From: Azoarcus sp.
GTDB taxonomy: Bacteria; Pseudomonadota; Gammaproteobacteria; Burkholderiales; Rhodocyclaceae
Assembly (NCBI GenBank): GCA_031259795.1
Contig: JAIRLA010000229.1
Span: forward strand, 1 to 12,386
Direction: 5' to 3'
DNA length: 12,386 bases
The translations under genes and the position numbers were made by a program. Of this stretch, positions 1 to 6,922 are shown one piece after another (the first letter of the stretch is position 1; the number at the start of each line of letters is the position of its first letter). The notes under the pieces are model-generated. The model was not told where the DNA came from. It did not search any database and saw nothing but the letters and a program-made list of their open reading frames with translations.

Positions 1-99
1 GTGCGTTTCATCTACGGTGAAGGTTTCGCCATGGGGGCGGAATCCGTGCGCCAGGCCGAAGCTGAAGTCAAGGCGCAGATCGAAGCGCTGCAAGACTGA
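1..99 (+). CDS. azoR: FMN-dependent NADH-azoreductase, C-terminal end only
   Basis: The first 32 codons read in frame 1 and stop at a TGA at 97-99; the rest of the gene lies left of the window. The visible tail contains FIYGEGFAMGAESV followed by an alanine/glutamate-rich helix. This matches the end of the AzoR/AcpD flavodoxin-like family, where a strand ending in an (A/G)EG-x-A-x-G-x-E motif is followed by the last helix. Members are homodimeric cytosolic FMN enzymes that reduce quinones and azo dyes with NAD(P)H. Only the C-terminus can be judged, so the family call is good but not certain. The gene converges on the large minus-strand gene that ends at 222. Confidence 0.72.
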   Translation: MRFIYGEGFAMGAESVRQAEAEVKAQIEALQD

Positions 100-112
100 T
101 GAATCCACTCGC

Positions 113-136
113 CGGCGGCTCTGCCCGGGGCCGCCG
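113..136. other. GC-rich hairpin between convergent genes
   Basis: A 7-bp perfect stem (113-119 pairs with 130-136, all G/C) with a 10-nt loop sits 13 bases after the azoreductase stop. It could help end transcription between the two converging genes. There is no T-run after it on either strand, so it is not a classical intrinsic terminator. The rest of 100-221 shows no gene. Confidence 0.25.
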
Positions 137-221
137 CGCCCGGAGGCCAATACACGACACAGAGAGGCGCCGTCGAAATATGACTTGCGGGCGCGAAGAC
201 CCCGCCGGACGCCCCGGAGGT

Positions 222-3200
222 TCAGTCGCGCTTTCCCGTGCGGAAAAGTATGCCGCCGAGTTTGCGCATGGACAGATTGAAAGATGCTTTGGCGCGCTCC
301 GCCCGCACCGCTTCCGAGTCGCCCAAAGCGCTCATCGCCGCGAAGATTGCCCGCGCCTCGGCGGGTTGGCCCGCTTTGCAATAGTCGAGAATCAGGTTGA
401 CCGACGCTTTGGCGCGGAGACCCAGGATTTCCTCCGCATCGCCGAAAACTTCCATCGCATCGAGCGCCGCCCGCGCCTCGGCAAATTTGCCCGCCTTGCC
501 GTAAGCGGCGACCAGATCGGCGGACGCCCTGGCGCGTTCGCGCCGCGCGGCGGCCCTCGGTTTGCCGAAGGCCGCCAGCGCCCTGGAGATCGCCCGCCTT
601 TCGATGGGTTTGCCCGCTTTGCCATAGGCGAAAATCAGATTGAAAGACGCCTGCGCGCGCGCAACCCGCACTTTTTCCGAATCGCCAAGGTCCCACATCG
701 CGGCGAAGACCGCCCGCGCTTCGGCGGGTTGGTTCGCATTGCCGTAGGCGAGAATCAGGTTGACCGACGCTTGGGCGCGTTCGGCCTGCACCGCCTCCGA
801 ATCGCCCAGGGCGGCCATCGCCGCGAAAATCGCCCGCGCTTCGGAAAGTTCGCCCGCATTGCCATAGGCGTCGATCAGGCTGACAGACGCCTTGGCGCGT
901 TCGAGCCGGACTTCTTCCGCATCGCCAAAGGTTTCCATCGCCGTGAAAATCGCGCGCGCCGCGGCCAGTTCGCCCGCCCCGCAATGGTCGAGGATCGGAT
1001 TGAGAGACGCCCTGGCGCGCAAAATCCGCACTTCTTCCGAATCGCCGAAAGCCTGCATCGCCGCGAAGATCGCGCGCGCCTTGGCGGATTGGCCCGCGTT
1101 GCTATAAAAGGCCATCATATTGACGGATGCCTTGGCGCGTAAGACCCGCATTTCTTCCGAGCCGCCGAAAGCTCCCATGGCCGCGAAGATCACGCGCGCT
1201 TCGATCAATTCGCCCGCCTTGCCGCAGGCGTTGATGAGATTGACGGACGCCCGGGCGCGTCTGAGCCGCACTTCTTCCGAATCGCCAAGGGTTCCCATCG
1301 CCGCGAAGATTTTCCGCGCTTCGGCAAGTTTTCCCGCATTGCCATAGGCGCTGATCAGATTGACCGACGCCCTGGCGCGCAAAACCCGTATTTCTTCCGC
1401 GTCGCCGAAAGATTCCATCGTATCGAAGATCGCGCGCGCCTCGGCCAATTCGCCCGCTTTGCAATAGTCGAGAATCAGATTGATCGACGCCTTGGCGCGC
1501 CTGAGCCGCACTTCTTCCGAATTGTCGAAGCTCTCCATTGCCTCGAGGATCGCGCGCGCTTCGGCAAATCCGCCCGCATTGCCGTGGGCGCCGATCAGAT
1601 TGACCGACGCCTTGGCGCGTTCGAGCCGCACCGCTTCCGAATCGCCCAAAGCCGCCATCGTTTCGAAAATTGCCCGCGCCTCGGCGAAGTCGCCCGCATT
1701 GCCATGGACGAGAACCAGATTGACCGACGCCCGGGCGCGCAAAACGCGCACTTCTTCCGAATCGCCCAAGGCGCTCATCGCCGCGAAGACTACCCGCGCC
1801 TCGGCCAAGTCGCCTGTTTTGCTGTAGATGCCGATCAGATTGAAAGACGCCTTGGCGCGTTCGAGCCGCACCGCCTCCGAGTCGCCCAAAGCCGCCATCG
1901 CCTCGAAAATCGCCCGCGCTTCGGCCAGGTCGCCCGCCTTGCCGTGATCGGCGATCAGATTGACCGACGCCTTGGCGCGCGCAAGCCGCGTTTCTTCCGC
2001 GTCGCCGAAAGCCTCCATTGCCGCGAAGATCGCCCGCGCTTCGACAAAATCACCCGCCTTGCCATAGGCGTTGATCAAATTGAAAGATGCTTCGGCGCAT
2101 GGGCCTCGTATTTCCTCCGCATCGCCGAAAGTCTTCATCGCCTCGAAAACCGTCCGCGCTTCGGCAAGTTTGCCCGCATTGCCATAGCCATTGACCAGAC
2201 TGACGGATGCCATGGCGCGCGCCATCCGCACTTCCGCCAAATCGCCGAGACTCTCCATCGCCGTGAAAATCGCCCGCGCTTCGGCCAGATCACCCGTTCT
2301 GCTATAGGCATTGATGAGATTGAAAGACGCTTCCGCGCGTAAAACCCGCATTTCTTCCGAATCGCCAAGCGCTTCCATTGCCGCGAAGATCGCGCGCGCT
2401 TCGGCGGGATCGCCCGCGTTGCCATAGTCGAAAATCAGATCGACGGAGGCGCGCGCGCGTAAAAGCCGCACTTCCTCCGCGTCGCCGAAAGTCGCCATTG
2501 CCGCAAAGATCGCCCGCGCTCCGGCAAGGTCGCCGCCATAAGCGAGAATCAGATTGAAAGCCGCCTCGGCGCATAAAAGCCGCACTTCTTCCGCGTCGCC
2601 GAAAGTCCGCATCGTTTCAAAGATCGCCCGCGCCCCGGCAAGATCGCCGCCATAAGCGAGAATCAGATTGAAAGCCGCCCCGGCGCGCAAAACCCGCACT
2701 TCCTCCGTATCGCCCAAGGCTCCCATCGCATCGAAAATCGCCCGCGCTTCAGCGCGTTCGCCCGCCTTGCCATAAGCGTTGACAAGATTGACAGATGCCT
2801 GGGCGCGCGCAAGCCGCACGCCTTCCGCATCGCCGAAAGTCGCCATTGTTTCAAAAATGGCGCGCGCCTCGGCGCGTTCATCCGCATTGATATAGTCGGT
2901 AATCAAATTGAAGGCCGCCTGGGCGCGTTCAATCCGCACTTCCTCCGCGTCGCCGAGAGCCTCCATTTTATCGAGGAGCGTCCGCGCTTCGGCGAGAGCG
3001 CCCGCTTCGCCATAGTCGTAAATCAAATGGGCGGACGCTTCCGCGCGCAAAATCCGCATTTCCTCCGCATTGCCGAAAGTCGCCATCGCCGCGAAGATCG
3101 CCCGCGCCCCGGCAAGATCGCCCGCCTTGCCATGCGCGTCGACAAGATCGACAGACGCCCGGGCGCGCGCAAGCCGTATCGCCTCCGAATCGCCCAATGC

Positions 3201-3278
3201 CGCCATCGCCGCGAAGATCGCGCGCGCTCCGGCAAGATCGCCCGCCCTGCCATAATCGGCGACCAGATTGACCGACGC
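222..3278 (-). repeat. In-frame tandem array: 25 full 120-bp units plus a partial one
   Basis: The 3' three-fifths of the large gene is a head-to-tail array. Unit 1 is 3159-3278 and unit 25 is 288-407; a broken unit 26 begins at 287 and runs into a unique tail. Twenty-two units are 120 bp, units 6 and 7 (2565-2678 and 2451-2564) are 114 bp, and unit 23 (528-650) is 123 bp; all are multiples of three. The protein consensus is two helices: ASVNLI-xx-YGKAGDLAEAR, then AIFAAMAALGDSEEVRLERA and one variable residue. Asn4, Leu5, Tyr/His9, Gly13, Ala17-Arg19 and Met25 are nearly constant. The pattern fits the TPR/PPR helix-turn-helix superfamily, but with a 40-residue period instead of 34-35. It should be a right-handed superhelix used for binding. 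Confidence 0.93.
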
Positions 3279-5279
3279 CTCGGCGCGCGCGCGCGGGGAC
3301 TGTATGGCGGCGAGCACTTTCTTGCCCGTGCCGCCATCGAGAAACGCCGTCAGAGCCATCGAAACCTGGTCGTATATCCATTCCAGCGCGGCAATCGCGT
3401 CTTTTGCACTTTCCGGCGCGCTCCTCGCCGATTGCAATTTTTCCCTGATCGGCAAGAAACGCTTTTCGACCCATTCCGGAGTAGACGGAAAATCCTGCGC
3501 ACAACGAATGAAAAATACCGCCGTCGCCAAAGGCTCGCTTTGCCACGCGCGCCAAATCCAGTCCGCCATATCGTCGTCCGCGATGCGGGGCAAACCATTA
3601 CTGGCGCGTCCGCCGCCTTCGAGGATGAAATATTCGCCCACGAGATTGGGTTCGAGCGGATAGAAGCGGAATTGCCGATTGCCGTCATTCGATGGCGATG
3701 GCGATGCCCGGCCCAGGCCATGCTTCCAGAGCGGATCGCCCATGTCCTCCAGCCTGAAATCCCCGGCCTTGCCGCCGGTCAGGGTCGAAACGACCAGCGC
3801 TTCGAGGCGCGCCCTGTCCCGCGCGACGCGCGCGGATTTGAGCGTCCGCCCGAACGCCTGTGCAATGACGTGTCCGAGCGCGCCGCACTGCGTGACCCCG
3901 CCGCTGTTCCACCTGTTTTCGCCAAGATAGCTGGCCAGCAACATGGCGAAGAGAGGGCGTTTTTTCGGGTCGGTCTCCGTCAGTTTCCGGATGAATGTCT
4001 CCTCGTTGCCAAGCAGGCGCGCGGCGGCGGCGTCCCGCAAGGGCCGGAGCGCGTCCCGGGCAATTCCATACAGTTGCCGGTCGCCGGGAACGGGCAGTGT
4101 GAAAGGCGTCTTGCCATGGCGATAATCCTTGCCCAAGCCCTCGTTCAGCGCCGCATACCAGGAAAACTCATGCTTCGCGCCGTGGCGTTTCCTGTATTCC
4201 CGCGCCAGCAGCAGCAGGCGGATCTTCTTCCCGCCGGGAAAGCCGTCTTTCGCCCGCGCGGCGAGGCGGCGGATGATCGCGGCGGCATCGGGGGGCGCGT
4301 CCTCTCCGGCCAGCCCGGCCTCTCCGGCCTTGAATGGCCGTGCGACGTCATCGACAACCAGCAGAGTGTCGCGCGCGGGCGTCCATGTTTCCCAAAAACC
4401 GGCCTTCCCGCCCCGCGGCGCAAGAAAACCCGCGAGCCATCCCCGCCGTTCGAGGGCCTCGCAGAATTCGAGCGCCGTCCGGCTCTTCCCCGTCCCCGCG
4501 CCGCCGCGGATCAGCCACCACGAAAACGCCGCCCCGGAGCGATGAAACGCCTCGAACGCTTCCCCGACCCCCGGCGGCCAGGCAAACCCGGTCTTCCGCG
4601 CGGCGAAACGGAAACGGGACAGGCTGTTCGCGCCGGAATCGTCCCGCGCCAGATCGCGGAATACCGGCCCGTCCAGATCATATCGGCGAGTGCCGTCGTA
4701 TCGTTCCGGGAAATATTCCTTCAGGACATCGGCGGGAATGGCCCAGGCGACGCCATGCTCTTCTTCGCATGGCCGCGCATCGGGAGAAACGCTGACGACG
4801 CCGATCAGATACTTTCCCGCCGCCATGAGCGGCGCGCCGCTGAACCCCGCCGTGATAGCGCTCGCGGCGGCGAGCCGCAAAAGCCTCGTACCGCCGTCCC
4901 GCGAACAATAACAATCATTGATGTATCCCGCCCTCGCAATGACGGCCCCCTTGTCCCCGAGCGGATAACCAAGACTTTCCGTTTCCGCCTCGCCTTCCCC
5001 GCACACGGAAACAATAGTGAGCGGCGCGATGCGCGCGCGCCGCCCGGCGGGAAGAATCGCCTCATCGACGGACAGGATGGCGAGACCGTGCCGCGGCAAA
5101 GTCTCGACAACATGCGCCGGATAGGCCGCGTCCTCCTCTCCGGCAAACGAAAACGTCACCGCGGCGCGGCCTCCCGGCACATCCAGGCAAGTGACGATGC
5201 GCGTTTGCGTCAGGAAAAATCCACTGCCGCAATGCCGCTCATCGACGAGAATCCGGACGGCAAAATCCCGCAACGGCAT
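222..5279 (-). CDS. STAND-type ATPase receptor: inactive trypsin-like domain, P-loop NTPase, 25 TPR/PPR-like repeats
   Basis: A protein of 1685 residues, numbered here from the ATG at 5279. Residues 1-190 form a trypsin-like domain: GSGFF near 18, the His region (VTCLDV, 29-34), the GLAIL strand near 65 and GFSGAP around serine 147. The His position is Asp33 and the Asp position is Gly65, so proteolysis is unlikely. Residues 220-560 form a STAND ATPase with Walker A GGAGTGKS (259-266), Walker B LLVVDD (306-311), RLLLLARE near 354-361 and a PLEPNLVGEYF motif near 541-551. Residues 668 to the end are a solenoid of 40-residue repeats. Trypsin-STAND-TPR proteins are known in bacterial conflict systems, where the repeats sense a trigger and ATP-driven assembly releases the N-terminal effector; a phage-defence role here is inference. 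No partner gene is visible. The ATG is preferred to the GTG at 5285 because a GAGGAG lies 8 nt before it. The ORF and domain calls are firm; the biological role is open. Confidence 0.9.
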   Translation of the reverse strand: MPLRDFAVRILVDERHCGSGFFLTQTRIVTCLDVPGGRAAVTFSFAGEEDAAYPAHVVETLPRHGLAILSVDEAILPAGRRARIAPLTIVSVCGEGEAETESLGYPLGDKGAVIARAGYINDCYCSRDGGTRLLRLAAASAITAGFSGAPLMAAGKYLIGVVSVSPDARPCEEEHGVAWAIPADVLKEYFPERYDGTRRYDLDGPVFRDLARDDSGANSLSRFRFAARKTGFAWPPGVGEAFEAFHRSGAAFSWWLIRGGAGTGKSRTALEFCEALERRGWLAGFLAPRGGKAGFWETWTPARDTLLVVDDVARPFKAGEAGLAGEDAPPDAAAIIRRLAARAKDGFPGGKKIRLLLLAREYRKRHGAKHEFSWYAALNEGLGKDYRHGKTPFTLPVPGDRQLYGIARDALRPLRDAAAARLLGNEETFIRKLTETDPKKRPLFAMLLASYLGENRWNSGGVTQCGALGHVIAQAFGRTLKSARVARDRARLEALVVSTLTGGKAGDFRLEDMGDPLWKHGLGRASPSPSNDGNRQFRFYPLEPNLVGEYFILEGGGRASNGLPRIADDDMADWIWRAWQSEPLATAVFFIRCAQDFPSTPEWVEKRFLPIREKLQSARSAPESAKDAIAALEWIYDQVSMALTAFLDGGTGKKVLAAIQSPRARAEASVNLVADYGRAGDLAGARAIFAAMAALGDSEAIRLARARASVDLVDAHGKAGDLAGARAIFAAMATFGNAEEMRILRAEASAHLIYDYGEAGALAEARTLLDKMEALGDAEEVRIERAQAAFNLITDYINADERAEARAIFETMATFGDAEGVRLARAQASVNLVNAYGKAGERAEARAIFDAMGALGDTEEVRVLRAGAAFNLILAYGGDLAGARAIFETMRTFGDAEEVRLLCAEAAFNLILAYGGDLAGARAIFAAMATFGDAEEVRLLRARASVDLIFDYGNAGDPAEARAIFAAMEALGDSEEMRVLRAEASFNLINAYSRTGDLAEARAIFTAMESLGDLAEVRMARAMASVSLVNGYGNAGKLAEARTVFEAMKTFGDAEEIRGPCAEASFNLINAYGKAGDFVEARAIFAAMEAFGDAEETRLARAKASVNLIADHGKAGDLAEARAIFEAMAALGDSEAVRLERAKASFNLIGIYSKTGDLAEARVVFAAMSALGDSEEVRVLRARASVNLVLVHGNAGDFAEARAIFETMAALGDSEAVRLERAKASVNLIGAHGNAGGFAEARAILEAMESFDNSEEVRLRRAKASINLILDYCKAGELAEARAIFDTMESFGDAEEIRVLRARASVNLISAYGNAGKLAEARKIFAAMGTLGDSEEVRLRRARASVNLINACGKAGELIEARVIFAAMGAFGGSEEMRVLRAKASVNMMAFYSNAGQSAKARAIFAAMQAFGDSEEVRILRARASLNPILDHCGAGELAAARAIFTAMETFGDAEEVRLERAKASVSLIDAYGNAGELSEARAIFAAMAALGDSEAVQAERAQASVNLILAYGNANQPAEARAVFAAMWDLGDSEKVRVARAQASFNLIFAYGKAGKPIERRAISRALAAFGKPRAAARRERARASADLVAAYGKAGKFAEARAALDAMEVFGDAEEILGLRAKASVNLILDYCKAGQPAEARAIFAAMSALGDSEAVRAERAKASFNLSMRKLGGILFRTGKRD

Positions 5280-5287
5280 CTGCACAT

Positions 5288-5293
5288 CTCCTC
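5288..5293 (-). promoter_or_regulatory. Shine-Dalgarno site that fixes the start of the STAND gene
   Basis: GAGGAG on the minus strand. It is 8 nt from the ATG at 5277-5279 but only 2 nt from the GTG at 5283-5285, so the ATG is the likely start. I found no convincing -35/-10 pair in the 121-bp gap to the upstream transporter gene. Confidence 0.6.
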
Positions 5294-5355
5294 GCTGGTC
5301 TCATTCGCGGCTCTCTCCCCGAGCATCCGCGCACCCCTCTTTCATGATCGTGCGA

Positions 5356-5400
5356 CGATAGCATAGCCGGCGAGAGTGTGCGCATACAGGCGCGCTATCG
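5356..5400. other. Inverted repeat directly after the yedE stop codon
   Basis: CGATAGC (5356-5362) is the reverse complement of GCTATCG (5394-5400), a 7-bp stem with a 31-nt loop that starts at the base after the transporter stop. It may mark the end of that transcript, but there is no T-run and the loop is long. The function is unknown. Confidence 0.25.
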
Positions 5401-6471
5401 CTACCGCGACATCACCGTATTCAATGGCTTGAAACGCGCATGCAGCGCGCCGACGATGAGGGCGAAGACGATGCCGGCGATCACGACGCTCTTGCCGCCG
5501 GGCGTCGGACCGGCGGGGCTGGAGGCCAGCGCGAAGTTATGGGCGGCGGCGGCGGCGAGCAACATGCCGGTCACGGTCATCGCGGCATCCGTATTGCCCT
5601 GGCCCGCGCCGACGACCTGACGCAGCGGGCAACCGCCGAGGAAAGCGCCGCACAGACCGGCCAGCATCATGCCGAGGAAATTCCAGGCCGCGTCGGCGTG
5701 GGCGATGGGCTGTCCATCGAAACCGGGGTGGAACCGGCCCGCCGCGACATTGCCGATGAACACGACGGCCATCAGCGCCGCCACGCCCAGCAGCATGGAA
5801 AATCGCCGGAAAAGGAAGATATGGCTGATCATGCCGACGAAGCAAAAGCGCGTCCGTTGCACGATGACGCCGATGGCGAGTCCCGCGCCGAGCGATAACC
5901 AGACGGGAGCATGCAGCGCGCCGGGGCCTTGCTGGCTGGCGGCGAAAAGTTCGTTCTTGAAGAAAAACAGCAACAAGAGCGCGAGGGCGGACAAGGGGAA
6001 CCACACGCCTTCATTTCCGGGCTGCGGATTATGGGGCGGCAAGGTGAAATCCTTGCGCAGGAATATGATGCCGATGCCGACGCCGCTGGCGAAACCGAGC
6101 AGCCCGACGATGGCGTTCAAATCGCCGCCCGCGATGCGCAACACCATGCGCAGCGGGCAGCCGAGGAACACCAGGCAGCCGATCATCATGAAAAAGCCGA
6201 GCATGAGCCGCAGGAATGGCGAAGAACCCGCCGACGGCCTGAACTCGCGCGCCGCCAACGCGGCGGCGAAGGCGCCGAGGATGAAACCGGGAATTTCCGG
6301 ACGCAAGTACCGCACCGCCGCGGCTTCGTGCAACTTCAGCGCCCCCGCCGCGTCGCGCAGGAAACACGCGACGCAGATACCCATATTGGGCGGATTGCCG
6401 TTCGCCGCCAACAACAGCGCCAATATGCCGATGACCAGCCCGGAGGCGATCAGGATGATAGTCTTTGACAT
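5401..6471 (-). CDS. yedE: YedE-type membrane transporter (putative selenium or sulfur compound uptake)
   Basis: A 356-residue, very hydrophobic protein with about nine to ten membrane segments and an internal duplication. Each half carries the YeeE/YedE signature: LGCPLRMV (Cys105) and GGCPLRQV (Cys281). The N-terminal NPPNMGICVACFLRD (Cys33, Cys36) and the RFCFVG segment (Cys210) are typical of the YedE branch, which has been linked to selenium metabolism by co-occurrence; related YeeE/TsuA proteins take up thiosulfate through conserved cysteines. It should sit in the inner membrane. The length fits the family, and AGGA lies 7 nt before the ATG. The usual small TusA-like partner YedF is absent from both sides in this window. 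A weak TTGTCA lies upstream near 6510 without a good -10. The family is secure; the substrate is not. Confidence 0.88.
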   Translation of the reverse strand: MSKTIILIASGLVIGILALLLAANGNPPNMGICVACFLRDAAGALKLHEAAAVRYLRPEIPGFILGAFAAALAAREFRPSAGSSPFLRLMLGFFMMIGCLVFLGCPLRMVLRIAGGDLNAIVGLLGFASGVGIGIIFLRKDFTLPPHNPQPGNEGVWFPLSALALLLLFFFKNELFAASQQGPGALHAPVWLSLGAGLAIGVIVQRTRFCFVGMISHIFLFRRFSMLLGVAALMAVVFIGNVAAGRFHPGFDGQPIAHADAAWNFLGMMLAGLCGAFLGGCPLRQVVGAGQGNTDAAMTVTGMLLAAAAAHNFALASSPAGPTPGGKSVVIAGIVFALIVGALHARFKPLNTVMSR

Positions 6472-6553
6472 TTCCGTTTCCTGTTACTGAAAATTTGTCC
6501 GGGACTTTTGACAAGCCGCGGCCGCTTTCTTTCCCGCCCGGACGGCAGGAGCG

Positions 6554-6605
6554 GCGTCGACGCGCTCCATGTGGAACGAAACCCTCTCCCGCAAGCGGGA
6601 GAGGG
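6554..6605 (+). repeat. Dispersed repeat B, copy 1, ending in a perfect 11-bp hairpin
   Basis: A unit starting GCGTCG, passing through CGCTCC and a TGGA-rich middle, and ending in CCCTCTCCCGC-AA-GCGGGAGAGGG (stem 6582-6592 with 6595-6605). Related copies lie at 12201-12278 (inverted) and 12339-12386. It belongs to the class of short GC-rich palindromic repeats scattered in proteobacterial intergenic DNA. On the minus strand it sits upstream of yedE. Confidence 0.75.
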
Positions 6606-6669
6606 AATTCTTCAGAAAAACGCGCCATAGCGAAAGCCCCTCCGCCCCGTCATCGCAAAAGCCTTTCAA

Positions 6670-6746
6670 CCTCGTCATTGTGAGAGCCTCCCCACCTCGC
6701 CATTGTGGAGAGCCTCCCCGCCTCGTCATTATGGAGAGCCTCCCCA
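6670..6746 (+). repeat. Short tandem repeat, three units of 25-26 bp
   Basis: Units at 6670-6694, 6695-6720 and 6721-6746. Each begins CCTCGTCATT (one has CCTCGCCATT) and ends GAGAGCCTCCCC plus one base. The unit start is the same as the start of repeat A just downstream, so the array probably grew from the edge of that element. It is intergenic; the open frames that cross it read repeat-derived peptides and are not genes. Confidence 0.8.
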
Positions 6747-6814
6747 CCTCGTCATTGCGAGGAGCGAAGCGACGTGGCAATCCAGTTCGTTCTACCCGGC
6801 GCGAAGCGCCGCTG
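6747..6814 (+). repeat. Dispersed repeat A, copy 1 (two palindromic parts)
   Basis: The first part (6747-6785) is a form of the common bacterial intergenic element that begins CGTCATTGCGAGGAGCGAAG and ends GGCAATCCAG, with ATTGC/GCAAT ends. The second part is a hairpin, CGGCGC-GAA-GCGCCG (6797-6811). The same two parts, in reverse order and on the other strand, occur at 12044-12117 behind accD. Together with repeat B and the tandem units it fills most of the 451-bp gap 6472-6922, in which I see no gene. Confidence 0.75.
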
Positions 6815-6819
6815 ATTTC

Positions 6820-6846
6820 TTGGCGGCGCGAAGCGTCTGCTATGAT
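6820..6846 (+). promoter_or_regulatory. Likely sigma-70 promoter for the ECF-T/truA/trp/accD operon
   Basis: TGC followed by TATGAT (6841-6846) is a good extended -10 box. TTGGCG (6820-6825) matches a -35 box at four of six positions with a short 15-bp spacer. A start near 6853 would give a leader of about 70 nt before the ATG at 6923. It is the only good candidate seen in front of the operon. Confidence 0.45.
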
Positions 6847-6922
6847 CTTCGCGTGCGGAAGCCCTAATGGGCGGGTTTTGGTCTGTTGCCGCCGGACTGT
6901 ATCTTGTCGCGGTGTTCATTTT

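Noticed and set aside
99..1142. Open + strand frame of 347 codons starting at a TGATG overlap with the azoreductase stop
   Set aside because: It runs antisense through the repeat array and its protein is an Arg-rich mirror of the 40-residue repeat. The opposite frame has clear domains.
222..3278. The 120-bp array as a CRISPR or satellite
   Set aside because: There are no unique spacers of equal length between identical repeats; the units are contiguous codons of a solenoid protein.
3027..5366. Open + strand frame of 779 codons
   Set aside because: It is antisense to the protease-ATPase part of the large gene. It is Arg/Pro/Ala-rich without domain motifs, as expected from strong GC codon bias.
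6484..6780. Minus-strand frame of 98 codons upstream of yedE
   Set aside because: Its peptide (FAPRNDE, SLSRLRERV) is the usual translation of palindromic intergenic repeats A and B.
6569..6922. N-terminal extension of the ECF-T frame by 118 codons
   Set aside because: This part reads through repeats and the promoter region; family-like membrane sequence begins at the ATG at 6923.
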